From an uncultured Bacteroides sp. (GTDB lineage Bacteria; Bacteroidota; Bacteroidia; Bacteroidales; Bacteroidaceae): DNA of 64,000 bases. Under the pieces are notes generated by a model, which worked only from the letters and a program-made list of their open reading frames with translations, was not told the origin of the DNA and did no database searches. The stretch covers positions 310,001 to 374,000 of the forward strand of contig CAQOGY010000001.1 in the NCBI GenBank assembly GCA_948847595.1, in the 5' to 3' direction. Position numbers and translations under genes: made by a program. The first letter of the stretch is position 1. The number at the start of each line of letters is the position of its first letter. This document shows positions 7,697-16,387 of the stretch, in pieces.

Positions 7697-9250
7697 ATGA
7701 CATTTGAAATTGTATTTGTACTATTGTCCCTATTAGGAATGGTAGCTGCCTTGGTTGCGGATAAGATGCGGCCGGGCATGATACTTTTTTCGGTAGTGGT
7801 ATTGTTTTTGTGTGTAGGTATCCTGACTCCTAAAGAGATGCTTGAAGGGTTTAGCAACAAGGGGATGATTACCGTTGCTTTGCTGTTTCTGGTCAGTGAA
7901 GGTATTCGTCAGTCGGGTACACTGGGACAGGTGATAAAGAAATTGTTACCTCAGGGTAAGACTACAGTGTTTAAAGCGCAGTTGCGTATCTTGCCTTCGG
8001 TCGCTTTTATCTCTGCATTCCTGAATAATACTCCTGTTGTAGTCATTTTCGCTCCGATTATCAAGCACTGGGCAAAATCGGTGAAGCTCCCTGCTACAAA
8101 ATTCCTGATTCCTCTTTCATATGTGACTATCCTGGGTGGTATTTGTACGTTGATCGGTACTTCTACCAATCTCGTGGTGCACGGAATGATATTGGAAGCG
8201 GGATTTGAAGGGTTTTCCATGTTTGAACTGGGAAAGGTGGGGATTTTTATAGCGATTGCCGGAATTATTTATATATTTCTTTTCTCCAAACGGTTGCTGC
8301 CGGATGCCCGTCCGGATACAGCAGTACCGGATGAGGATGTAGAGGAAGGGGAGAGGTTGCATCGGGTAGAAGCTGTTTTGGGCGCCCGTTTTCCCGGTAT
8401 CAACAAGAAACTGAAGGACTTTAATTTCCAGCGTCATTATGGGGCGGAAGTGAAGGAGATCAAGACACGTAGCGGACAGCGGTTCGTGACGAACTTGGAT
8501 GAAGTGGTGCTTCACGAAGGTGATACGCTTGTGGTGATGGCGGATGATACATTTATTCCTACCTGGGGGGAGTCTTCGGTATTTGTGTTGTTGACAAACG
8601 GTAATGAACCGGATACTACCGGAAAGAAGAAGCGTTGGTTTGCTTTGCTGCTGTTGGTCTTGATGATTGTAGGCGCAACGGTAGGTGAACTTCCGGTCAC
8701 CAAAGAATTGTTTCCGGATATCAAACTGGATATGTTTTTCTTTGTTTCTATTACTACGATTATCATGGCGTGGACAAATCTGTTTCCTGCCCGTAAATAT
8801 ACCAAATATATTTCGTGGGATATTCTGATTACTATTGCCTGCGCGTTTGCTATCAGTAAGGCGATGGTGAATTCGGGTGTGGCTGACTGTGTGGCGAAGT
8901 TTATTATCGGGCTAAGTGATGATTACGGGCCGCATGTATTGCTTGCCATGTTGTTTATCATCACGAATTTGTTTACGGAGTTGATTACGAACAATGCGGC
9001 GGCCGCTCTGGCATTCCCGTTGGCGCTGTCTATTGCCGCCCAGTTGGGAGTAAGCCCGACGCCTTTCTTTGTCGTAATCTGTATGGCTGCGTCTGCCAGC
9101 TTCTCTACGCCTATCGGCTATCAGACTAATTTGATTGTGCAAGGTATCGGTAACTATAAGTTTACGGATTTTGTCCGTATTGGTTTGCCGCTTAATATCA
9201 TTACCTTCCTGATTTCTGTTATTCTGATTCCGATGATTTGGAACTTTTAA
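7697..9250 (+). CDS. SLC13-family permease with RCK_C domain, likely sulfate importer
   Basis: A 517-residue integral membrane protein. Two blocks of membrane helices (about 1-200 and 310-517) flank a soluble loop at about 215-295 (AVLGARFPGINKKLKDFNF to EGDTLVVMADDT), which matches a TrkA-C/RCK_C regulatory domain. The signature loops NNTPVVVIFAPII (about 108) and NNAAAALAFPLA (about 435), and GTSTNLVVHG and TPIGYQTNLIV, fit divalent anion/Na+ symporters of the SLC13 type. Its position between cysQ and the ATP-sulfurylase genes, 11 nt after cysQ, points to sulfate as substrate. That is inference from context. Confidence 0.87.
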   Translation: MTFEIVFVLLSLLGMVAALVADKMRPGMILFSVVVLFLCVGILTPKEMLEGFSNKGMITVALLFLVSEGIRQSGTLGQVIKKLLPQGKTTVFKAQLRILPSVAFISAFLNNTPVVVIFAPIIKHWAKSVKLPATKFLIPLSYVTILGGICTLIGTSTNLVVHGMILEAGFEGFSMFELGKVGIFIAIAGIIYIFLFSKRLLPDARPDTAVPDEDVEEGERLHRVEAVLGARFPGINKKLKDFNFQRHYGAEVKEIKTRSGQRFVTNLDEVVLHEGDTLVVMADDTFIPTWGESSVFVLLTNGNEPDTTGKKKRWFALLLLVLMIVGATVGELPVTKELFPDIKLDMFFFVSITTIIMAWTNLFPARKYTKYISWDILITIACAFAISKAMVNSGVADCVAKFIIGLSDDYGPHVLLAMLFIITNLFTELITNNAAAALAFPLALSIAAQLGVSPTPFFVVICMAASASFSTPIGYQTNLIVQGIGNYKFTDFVRIGLPLNIITFLISVILIPMIWNF

Positions 9251-9267
9251 TAAAACTAATTTTATAA

Positions 9268-9876
9268 ATGGAAGAAAAGAATCATATATATCCCATATTC
9301 GACCGCATGATGACGCGGCAGGATAAAGAGGAGCTCCTTGGACAGCATAGTGTGATGATTTGGTTCACCGGTCTGAGTGGGTCGGGGAAAAGTACAATCG
9401 CTATTGCGTTGGAGCGAGAACTTCACAAGCGGGGACTGCTCTGCCGTATTCTGGACGGAGATAATATCCGTAGCGGTATAAATAATAACCTGGGATTCTC
9501 GGAGACTGACCGGGTGGAAAATATACGTCGTATAGCCGAGGTTTCCAAATTGTTTTTGGATAGCGGTATTATTACGATTGCCGCGTTTATCAGTCCGAAT
9601 AACGATATCCGTGAAATGGCGGCAAATATTATCGGCAAGGAAGATTTCCTGGAGATTTTCGTAAGTACTCCATTGGAAGAATGCGAAAAGCGCGATGTAA
9701 AGGGGCTGTATGCGAAAGCGCGGAAAGGAGAGATTCAGAACTTTACGGGAATCTCCGCTCCGTTTGAAGTTCCGGTGCATCCGGCTTTATCACTGGATAC
9801 TTCAGAATTGAGTCTGGAAGAATCGGTGAACCGTTTGTTGGAGTTGATTTTGCCCAAAGTGAAAAAGAATGTTTAG
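9268..9876 (+). CDS. cysC: Adenylylsulfate (APS) kinase
   Basis: Phosphorylates APS at the 3' position to give PAPS, the universal sulfuryl donor. The 202-residue protein has a P-loop GLSGSGKS at residues 35-42, DGDNIRSGINNNLGFSETDR (substrate-binding Asp/Arg and the FS-x-x-DR segment) and the lid-region VSTPLEECEKRDVKGLYAKARKG block. It is a stand-alone kinase, not fused to CysN as in some bacteria. Second enzyme of PAPS synthesis in this operon, acting after CysDN. Confidence 0.96.
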   Translation: MEEKNHIYPIFDRMMTRQDKEELLGQHSVMIWFTGLSGSGKSTIAIALERELHKRGLLCRILDGDNIRSGINNNLGFSETDRVENIRRIAEVSKLFLDSGIITIAAFISPNNDIREMAANIIGKEDFLEIFVSTPLEECEKRDVKGLYAKARKGEIQNFTGISAPFEVPVHPALSLDTSELSLEESVNRLLELILPKVKKNV

Positions 9877-9903
9877 TAGAAGAATAAAATCATTATTTTA
9901 GTA

Positions 9904-10812
9904 ATGGAAGAATATAAATTAAGCCACTTGAAGGAGCTCGAAGCAGAGTCTATTCATATCATCCGCGAGGTGGCTGCGGAATTTGAGAATCCGGTGATGC
10001 TTTACAGCATCGGAAAGGATTCTTCGGTGATGGTGCGCTTGGCTGAAAAAGCGTTTTATCCGGGTAAAGTACCATTCCCGTTGATGCATATCGATTCGAA
10101 ATGGAAATTCAAAGAGATGATTCAGTTTCGTGATGAATATGCAAAGAAATACGGATGGAATCTGATTGTGGAAAGTAATATGGAGGCTTTTCATGCAGGG
10201 GTAGGGCCTTTCACGCATGGAAGTAAAGTGCATACGGACTTGATGAAGACGCAAGCGTTGCTCCATGCGCTGGATAAATATAAGTTTGACGCTGCGTTCG
10301 GCGGTGCCCGCCGTGATGAAGAAAAGTCACGTGCCAAAGAACGTATCTTCTCATTCCGTGATAAATTCCACCAGTGGGATCCGAAAAATCAGCGTCCCGA
10401 GTTGTGGGATATTTATAATGCCCGTGTGCATAAGGGGGAAAGTATCCGCGTATTCCCGATTAGTAACTGGACAGAATTGGATATTTGGCAGTATATTCGT
10501 CTGGAGAATATTCCGATTGTTCCGCTTTATTATGCCAAAGAACGTCCTGTTATCAACCTGGATGGAAATATCATTATGGCGGATGATGAACGTCTGCCTG
10601 AAAAGTATCGTGACCAGATTGAGATGAAAATGGTGCGTTTCCGTACATTGGGTTGCTGGCCATTGACAGGCGCGGTAGAAAGTGGAGCCGCTACCATCGA
10701 AGAGATTGTGGAGGAGATGATGACTACTACTAAGAGTGAGCGTACAACCCGTGTGATTGATTTTGACCAAGAGGGTAGTATGGAACAAAAGAAACGTGAA
10801 GGATACTTTTAA
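9904..10812 (+). CDS. cysD: Sulfate adenylyltransferase subunit 2
   Basis: Catalytic small subunit of ATP sulfurylase, making APS from ATP and sulfate together with CysN. The 302-residue protein has the PAPS-reductase/adenylyltransferase fold with the PP-loop SIGKDSSVMVRLA at about 36 and the conserved FGGARRDEEKSRAKER block at about 132-147. The C-terminus carries TLGCWPLTGAVESGAAT and a terminal KKREGYF, typical of bacterial CysD. cysN follows after a 12-nt gap. Confidence 0.97.
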   Translation: MEEYKLSHLKELEAESIHIIREVAAEFENPVMLYSIGKDSSVMVRLAEKAFYPGKVPFPLMHIDSKWKFKEMIQFRDEYAKKYGWNLIVESNMEAFHAGVGPFTHGSKVHTDLMKTQALLHALDKYKFDAAFGGARRDEEKSRAKERIFSFRDKFHQWDPKNQRPELWDIYNARVHKGESIRVFPISNWTELDIWQYIRLENIPIVPLYYAKERPVINLDGNIIMADDERLPEKYRDQIEMKMVRFRTLGCWPLTGAVESGAATIEEIVEEMMTTTKSERTTRVIDFDQEGSMEQKKREGYF

Positions 10813-10824
10813 TTGGAATTGGAA

Positions 10825-12285
10825 ATGGCAGATAATAAATTAGATATAAAGGCTTTTCTGGACAAGGATGAACAGAAAGACTTGCTGAGACTGTTGACCG
10901 CCGGATCGGTAGATGATGGAAAATCAACGCTGATCGGACGTTTGTTGTTTGACAGTAAGAAATTATATGAGGATCAGTTGGATGCGTTGGAACGTGACAG
11001 CAAACGTGTGGGGAATGCGGGTGAGCATATCGACTATGCATTGCTGCTTGACGGTTTGAAGGCCGAACGTGAACAGGGTATCACGATTGACGTGGCTTAC
11101 CGTTACTTCTCTACCAATGGTCGTAAGTTTATCATTGCGGATACTCCGGGACACGAACAATACACACGTAATATGATTACCGGCGGCTCTACGGCCAACC
11201 TGGCGATTATTCTGGTGGATGCCCGTACGGGAGTGATTACGCAGACACGCCGCCATACTTTCCTGGTGTCTTTGCTGGGTATCAAGCATGTGGTATTGGC
11301 TGTCAACAAGATGGACTTGGTGGACTTCTCGGAAGAACGCTTTAATGAAATCGTTGCAGAGTACAAGAAGTTTGTGGCTCCGTTGGGGATTCCTGACGTG
11401 AACTGTATTCCTCTTTCTGCGTTGGATGGAGATAATGTTGTAGATTTGTCAGAACGTACTCCGTGGTATAAAGGAACTTCCTTGTTGGATTTCCTGGAAA
11501 CTGTCCATATTGACAATGACCATAATCTGACTGATTTCCGTTTCCCGGTTCAATATGTGCTTCGCCCGAATTTGGACTTTAGAGGATTTTGTGGCAAAGT
11601 TGCATCCGGTATCATCCGTAAGGGAGATTCGGTGATGGCTCTTCCTTCAGGCAAAACGTCTAAGGTGAAGAGCATCGTGACTTATGACGGAGAATTGGAT
11701 TATGCTTTCCCGCCGCAGTCTGTGACGTTGACACTGGAAGATGAAATTGATGTGTCTCGTGGCGAAATGCTTGTGCATCCTGATAACCTGCCGATTGTTG
11801 ACCGTAACTTCGAAGCGATGATGGTATGGATGGACGAAGAACCGATGGATGTTAATAAATCATTCTTTATCAAGCAGACTACCAATTTGAGCCGTACTCG
11901 TATTGATGCGATTAAGTATAAGGTGGATGTGAATACAATGGAACATCTGTCTTTGGACAACGGACAATTGACAAAAGAAACTTTGCCTTTACAACTGAAT
12001 CAGATTGCCCGTGTGGTGCTGACTACTGCGAAGGAACTGTTCTTTGACCCCTATAAGAAGAATAAGTCTTGTGGCTCGTTCATTCTGATTGACCCGATAA
12101 CCAATAACACTTCAGCAGTGGGTATGATTATCGACCGGGTGGAGATGAAGGATATGAGCAATACGGATGATATTCCTGTACTGGATTTGTCAAAGCTGGG
12201 AATTGAGCCGGAACATTATGAAGCTATAGAAAAGGCGGCGAAAGAGCTGGAACGCCAGGGATTTGCCGTGAAAATAATAAAATAA
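10825..12285 (+). CDS. cysN: Sulfate adenylyltransferase subunit 1 (GTPase)
   Basis: GTP hydrolysis by this EF-Tu-like subunit drives APS formation by CysD. The ATG at 10825 is chosen (MADNKLDIKA); an upstream in-frame TTG at 10813 starts directly at the cysD stop. The 486-residue product has G1 GSVDDGKS at 27-34, DTPGHEQYTRNM (G3), NKMD (G4) and the two beta-barrel domains of translational GTPases. There is no CysC fusion at the C-terminus, consistent with the separate cysC gene. With CysC it completes PAPS synthesis. Confidence 0.96.
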   Translation: MADNKLDIKAFLDKDEQKDLLRLLTAGSVDDGKSTLIGRLLFDSKKLYEDQLDALERDSKRVGNAGEHIDYALLLDGLKAEREQGITIDVAYRYFSTNGRKFIIADTPGHEQYTRNMITGGSTANLAIILVDARTGVITQTRRHTFLVSLLGIKHVVLAVNKMDLVDFSEERFNEIVAEYKKFVAPLGIPDVNCIPLSALDGDNVVDLSERTPWYKGTSLLDFLETVHIDNDHNLTDFRFPVQYVLRPNLDFRGFCGKVASGIIRKGDSVMALPSGKTSKVKSIVTYDGELDYAFPPQSVTLTLEDEIDVSRGEMLVHPDNLPIVDRNFEAMMVWMDEEPMDVNKSFFIKQTTNLSRTRIDAIKYKVDVNTMEHLSLDNGQLTKETLPLQLNQIARVVLTTAKELFFDPYKKNKSCGSFILIDPITNNTSAVGMIIDRVEMKDMSNTDDIPVLDLSKLGIEPEHYEAIEKAAKELERQGFAVKIIK

Positions 12286-12291
12286 GATAGT

Positions 12292-13398
12292 ATGGGATTA
12301 CTCGAATTTAATAAACTTCCGATTAATACACTGGTAGGTGCCGACTGGAAAACGTTTAAGGCAATCACTGCCGGTCGTGAAATTGATGCGGCCTATAAGG
12401 GTAAATACCGACTGACAAAGGCTGTATGCCGTTTGCTTTCTCCATTGGCCGGGCTGCAAAATAGCCGGTATGAAAAACGGTTGGCTAACCAACCGTTGGA
12501 ACATGACCCGGTATTTATCCTGGGGCATTGGCGGAGCGGAACGACTTTCGTGCATAACGTATTCTCGTGCGACAAGCATTTTGGGTATAATACAACGTAC
12601 CAGACTGTATTCCCTCATTTGATGATGTGGGGGCAGCCTTTCTTCAAGAAGAATATGAGCTGGCTGATGCCGGACAAGCGCCCGACGGATAATATGGAAC
12701 TGGCTGTGGATCTTCCCCAGGAAGAGGAATTCGCATTGTCGAATATGATGCCGTATACGTATTATAATTTTTGGTTTTTGCCGAAATACCAACAGGAATA
12801 TGCTGATAAGTACCTGCTGTTTGACGACATCACGGATGCTGAACTGAAGGTTTTTGAGGAGGTGTTTACAAAACTGATTAAGATTTCTTTGTGGAATACA
12901 CAGGGGACGCAGTTTCTTAGTAAGAACCCGCCGCATACGGGCAGGGTGAAAGAACTGGTGAAAATGTTCCCGAACGCTAAGTTTATCTACCTGATGCGTA
13001 ATCCGTATACTGTATTCGAATCTACACGCAGTTTCTTTACAAATACGATTCAACCGTTGAAATTGCAGGATATAAGTAATGAACAATTAGAGGAAAATAT
13101 CCTTTCTATCTATGCAAAGCTTTATCATAAGTACGAATCGGATAAACAGTTCATTCCTGAAGGAAACTTGATTGAAGTGAAGTTTGAAGATTTTGAAGCG
13201 GACGCGATGGGTATGACGGAGAATATTTATAAGTCTCTTTCCATCCCCGGATTTGCCGAAGCACGCGGAGATATAGAAAAGTACGTAGGCGGCAAGAAGG
13301 GGTATAAAAAGAATAAGTATAAATATGATGACCGGACAATTCAATTGGTAGAAGAAAACTGGGATTTTGCTTTGAAGCAATGGGATTATAATTTATAA
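12292..13398 (+). CDS. PAPS-dependent sulfotransferase (steroid/cholesterol sulfotransferase type)
   Basis: A 368-residue cytoplasmic protein. The 5'-phosphosulfate loop FILGHWRSGTTF (Arg81-Thr85) and the 3'-phosphate-binding block FIYLMRNPYTVFESTRSFF (about residue 230) identify a sulfotransferase; a possible catalytic His lies in KNPPHTGR. It starts 6 nt after cysN in an operon that supplies sulfate, PAPS and PAP removal. In B. thetaiotaomicron a sulfotransferase in an equivalent PAPS cluster (BT0416, from memory) sulfonates cholesterol and other steroids. Gene order and product type here match it, so the same activity is a strong but untested inference. Other lipid or alcohol acceptors remain possible. 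Confidence 0.85.
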   Translation: MGLLEFNKLPINTLVGADWKTFKAITAGREIDAAYKGKYRLTKAVCRLLSPLAGLQNSRYEKRLANQPLEHDPVFILGHWRSGTTFVHNVFSCDKHFGYNTTYQTVFPHLMMWGQPFFKKNMSWLMPDKRPTDNMELAVDLPQEEEFALSNMMPYTYYNFWFLPKYQQEYADKYLLFDDITDAELKVFEEVFTKLIKISLWNTQGTQFLSKNPPHTGRVKELVKMFPNAKFIYLMRNPYTVFESTRSFFTNTIQPLKLQDISNEQLEENILSIYAKLYHKYESDKQFIPEGNLIEVKFEDFEADAMGMTENIYKSLSIPGFAEARGDIEKYVGGKKGYKKNKYKYDDRTIQLVEENWDFALKQWDYNL

Positions 13399-13420
13399 GA
13401 AGAAAAAAGAAAGGAAAGTA

Positions 13421-14389
13421 ATGATTCAGAAAATCGTTCATCGCCTGTTGGTGACAGGTTTCGTGGCATTTTTTTCTTCCTTGTCTTTGATGGCGCAACA
13501 TAGGGTGGAAATGGTTCCTTTTGGAGACATGGACCAGTGGGTAGACCGTCAGATAAAGGAATCGGGCATTATTGGTGGGAATACAAAGAATGTATATGCG
13601 ATAGGGCCGACGTCTGTAATCAAGGGAGATCAGGTTTATAAAAATATGGGTGGGTCGCCTTGGGCTACTTCCAATGTGATGGCGAAGGTGGCAGGTATTA
13701 CGAAGACAAATACTTCGGTTTTCCCGGAAAAGAGGGGAGACGGATACTGCGCCCGGTTGGATACACGCATGGAAAGTGTGAAGGTGATGGGACTCGTTAA
13801 TATTACAGTATTGGCGGCTGGCTCTATTTTTACCGGTTCGGTACATGAGCCGATTAAAGGCACTAAGAATCCACAGAAAATGCTGCAGACGGGTATCCCG
13901 TTTACCAAAAAACCGGTTGCCCTTCAGTTTGATTACAAAGTGAAGATGTCCGACCGGGAGAATCGTATCCGTGCTACCGGTTTCAGCAAGATAACGGATG
14001 TTCCCGGCAAAGATTTTCCGGCGGCTATCCTGTTTCTGCAGAAACGTTGGGAAGATGCGGAAGGAAATGTGTATGCCAAACGTATAGGTACGATGGTGAC
14101 TTACTATTATCATTCGACGGACTGGAAGAATAATGCTTCTTATGAAATTATGTATGGTGACATTACGGATCGTCCTGAATATAAAGCTCACATGATGCGC
14201 CTGCAGGTGACCGAAAGCTATACGGTGAACAGTAAGGGTGAAAGTGTGCCTATCCATGAAGTGGCATGGGGAGATGAAAATGATGTCCCGACTCATATGT
14301 GTCTTCAGTTTACGTCCAGCCATGGAGGTGCTTATATCGGTTCGCCGGGAAATTCATTGTGGATTGATAACGTGAAGCTGGTATATTAA
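13421..14389 (+). CDS. Secreted PCMD-domain protein in sulfation operon
   Basis: A 322-residue protein with an N-terminal signal peptide (hydrophobic residues 8-24, cleavage likely after LMAQ). The rest resembles the 'putative carbohydrate metabolism domain' (PCMD), a Bacteroidetes jelly-roll: GDMDQWVDRQIKESGIIGG near the start, VALQFDYKVKMSD in the middle and the terminal SSHGGAYIGSPGNSLWIDNVKLVY. It begins 22 nt after the sulfotransferase gene, and the operon terminator follows, so it is co-transcribed. What it binds is unknown. A periplasmic or surface role in handling the sulfated product or its acceptor is speculation. Confidence 0.8.
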   Translation: MIQKIVHRLLVTGFVAFFSSLSLMAQHRVEMVPFGDMDQWVDRQIKESGIIGGNTKNVYAIGPTSVIKGDQVYKNMGGSPWATSNVMAKVAGITKTNTSVFPEKRGDGYCARLDTRMESVKVMGLVNITVLAAGSIFTGSVHEPIKGTKNPQKMLQTGIPFTKKPVALQFDYKVKMSDRENRIRATGFSKITDVPGKDFPAAILFLQKRWEDAEGNVYAKRIGTMVTYYYHSTDWKNNASYEIMYGDITDRPEYKAHMMRLQVTESYTVNSKGESVPIHEVAWGDENDVPTHMCLQFTSSHGGAYIGSPGNSLWIDNVKLVY

Positions 14390-14417
14390 TAGAAGGATAC
14401 AACCAAAATATGAAAAA

Positions 14418-14458
14418 TGACCGGTGGTGTGATTTACTATCGGTTATTTTTTTTGTTT
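14418..14458 (+). terminator. Sulfation operon terminator
   Basis: TGACCGGTGG pairs with CTATCGGTTA (10 bp, three G-U pairs) around a 9-nt loop, followed by TTTTTTTTG. The rest of the 316-nt gap before the OmpA gene holds only that gene's promoter and leader. Confidence 0.7.
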
Positions 14459-14558
14459 TGATTCTTCTGTAATAAATGCCCTCAGAAGGCTTCTGAACTT
14501 ATATGACACTTTTATCATTCCATAAAAAACTATGTCCGAATGAAAATTTACGTGATTT

Positions 14559-14590
14559 TTTGTTTGTGTTATATTAAATATCTATATTTG
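14559..14590 (+). promoter_or_regulatory. OmpA-like gene promoter
   Basis: TTTG at 14559-14562, 20 bp, then TATATTTG at 14583-14590: both Bacteroidetes promoter boxes. A leader of about 110 nt follows. Confidence 0.7.
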
Positions 14591-14705
14591 CATTAATTTT
14601 AGAGGAAAGGACGATGATTATTGTCTCTTGGTCAGGAATGGGCATTCGGGTTTATTGTCATCCTGAAAGGCAATTGAAATATATTATTTACTAAAATAAA
14701 TTGAG

Positions 14706-15851
14706 ATGAAAAAGGGTTTATTGTTTATTTTATTGGCAGCAGTCTCAGTATGTCTGCCTGCTCAAGAAAAAGAAAAAGCTGCAAAGAGCTACAGAGTAGA
14801 AACAAATCTCTTTGGCGCTAATTGGTTTATTAGCGGTGGCGTTGGTGCGCAAATGTACTTTGGTGACAACGACAGTAAGGCTAGTTTTGGAAAACGTCTT
14901 GCTCCGGCACTTGATATTGCTGTTGGTAAGTGGTTTACTCCGGGGTTGGGATTACGTGTTGCGTATAACGGTCTTCAGGCTAAAGGCGCATCTCCGGAAG
15001 CTGATGACCTTTATGTAAAAGGCGGCACCTATTCTAATGGGTATTACAAACAAAAATGGAATGTTGCTAATTTCCATGGTGATGTAATGTTCAACCTTTC
15101 CAATATGTTCTGTGGATATAATGAAGAACGTGTTTATTCATTTATTCCTTATGTAGGTGTTGGATTGGTGCATTCATGGACAAAACCGACAGAGAACAAT
15201 TTAGGTTTGAATGCAGGTTTGATTAACCGTTTCCGTCTTTCTCCGGCATGGGATCTTAATGTAGAATTACGTGGATTACTGATGAAGAATGCTTTCGGTG
15301 GTGCAGGTAAGGAAGGTATGGCCGGTTTGACTGTAGGTGTTACTTATAAGTTCAAGAAACGCGGTTGGGATGCTGTTCCTACTGTTCCTATGGTTCCGGA
15401 AAGCCAGTTGAACGACCTGAGAGACAGGGTTAACTCTTTGAAGGGTGAAAACGAATCTCTGAAACGTGACTTGGTTGAAGCACGTAACAAGAAACCGGAA
15501 GTTATCGTTAAGAAAGAAGTTGTATCTGCTATCCCACGTCTGGTTGTTGTATTCAATATCGGTAAGAGCAATATCGCTAAGAGAGAATACATGAACATCG
15601 AGACTATGGCTAAAGCTATCAAAGAAAATTCTGGTAAAGTATATACTGTAACAGGATATGCTGATAAGGGCACTGGTTCTGCTGAGTACAACATGAAGTT
15701 GAGTAAGAAGAGAGCTGAAGCTGTTCGTGACTTGATGGTTAACGAATTTGGTGTTCCTGCTTCTCAATTGAAGGTTGATTACAAGGGTGGTGTAAGCAAT
15801 ATGTTCTATGATAGCGCTAAACTGAGCCGCGTAGCTATTGTTGAAGAATAA
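14706..15851 (+). CDS. OmpA-family outer membrane protein
   Basis: A 381-residue protein with a signal peptide (cleavage likely after LPAQ, near residue 20). An N-terminal eight-strand-type barrel (about 30-215) has alternating aromatic and glycine strands ending in GLTVGVTYKFKK. A short coiled-coil linker (about 232-262, QLNDLRDRVNSLKGENESLKRDL) leads to a C-terminal OmpA/MotB peptidoglycan-binding domain (about 280-381, TVTGYADKGTGSAEYNMKLSKKRAEAV). It tethers the outer membrane to peptidoglycan. The strong promoter, regular codon use and strong terminator suggest an abundant protein. Confidence 0.93.
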   Translation: MKKGLLFILLAAVSVCLPAQEKEKAAKSYRVETNLFGANWFISGGVGAQMYFGDNDSKASFGKRLAPALDIAVGKWFTPGLGLRVAYNGLQAKGASPEADDLYVKGGTYSNGYYKQKWNVANFHGDVMFNLSNMFCGYNEERVYSFIPYVGVGLVHSWTKPTENNLGLNAGLINRFRLSPAWDLNVELRGLLMKNAFGGAGKEGMAGLTVGVTYKFKKRGWDAVPTVPMVPESQLNDLRDRVNSLKGENESLKRDLVEARNKKPEVIVKKEVVSAIPRLVVVFNIGKSNIAKREYMNIETMAKAIKENSGKVYTVTGYADKGTGSAEYNMKLSKKRAEAVRDLMVNEFGVPASQLKVDYKGGVSNMFYDSAKLSRVAIVEE

Positions 15852-15876
15852 TATACATTTGAAATATTACAATAAA

Positions 15877-15910
15877 AGAGACGTTTCCTTTCACGGGAAG
15901 CGTCTTTTTT
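15877..15910 (+). terminator. Terminator after OmpA-like gene
   Basis: AGACGTTTCC pairs with GGGAAGCGTCT around a TTTCAC loop, followed by TTTTTT. The T tract runs straight into the ruvX promoter. Confidence 0.85.
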
Positions 15911-15911
15911 G

Positions 15912-15919
15912 TATTTTTG
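15912..15919 (+). promoter_or_regulatory. ruvX promoter, -7 element
   Basis: TATTTTTG matches TAnnTTTG and ends 6 nt before the ruvX ATG, so the transcript would start at or next to the start codon. A TTTC at 15889-15892 sits at -33 spacing. Confidence 0.5.
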
Positions 15920-15925
15920 TGCCCC

Positions 15926-16342
15926 ATGAGCAGAATTGTAGCAATAGATTATGGAAGAAAGCGCACAGGGATAGCTGTCAGTGATACTATGCAACTGATT
16001 GCAAACGGTTTGACAACAGTGCCTACGCATGAGCTTCTGAAGTTTATCGGTGATTATGTAGCCAAAGAACCGGTAGAACGGATTATTATCGGACTGCCTA
16101 AGCAGATGAATAATGAGGTCTCGGAAAATATGAAAAATATAGAACCTTTTGTCCGTTCGCTGAAGAAACGTTTCCCTGATATTCCGGTTGAATATGTGGA
16201 TGAACGTTTTACGTCTGTTCTGGCGCATCGCACAATGCTGGAAGCGGGCTTGAAAAAGAAGGATCGTCAGAACAAAGCATTGGTAGACGAGATAAGCGCT
16301 ACAATAATTCTGCAAACATATTTGGAGAGTAAACGTTTTTAG
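15926..16342 (+). CDS. ruvX: Holliday junction resolvase-like / pre-16S rRNA nuclease RuvX (YqgF)
   Basis: A 138-residue RNase H-like nuclease implicated in pre-16S rRNA 5'-end maturation. The N-terminal AIDYGRKRTGIAVSD strand carries the catalytic Asp, RIIIGLPKQMNN and VEYVDERFTSVLA carry further acidic residues, and the C-terminal DEISATIILQTYL carries the last one. The ATG at 15926 is the first plausible start; the upstream GTG at 15917 falls in the promoter. Followed by def after 45 nt, a common pairing in Bacteroides. Confidence 0.93.
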   Translation: MSRIVAIDYGRKRTGIAVSDTMQLIANGLTTVPTHELLKFIGDYVAKEPVERIIIGLPKQMNNEVSENMKNIEPFVRSLKKRFPDIPVEYVDERFTSVLAHRTMLEAGLKKKDRQNKALVDEISATIILQTYLESKRF

Positions 16343-16387
16343 TAGATGACAATAGAATAATTTAATTTATTAGTAGAATATAAAGAT

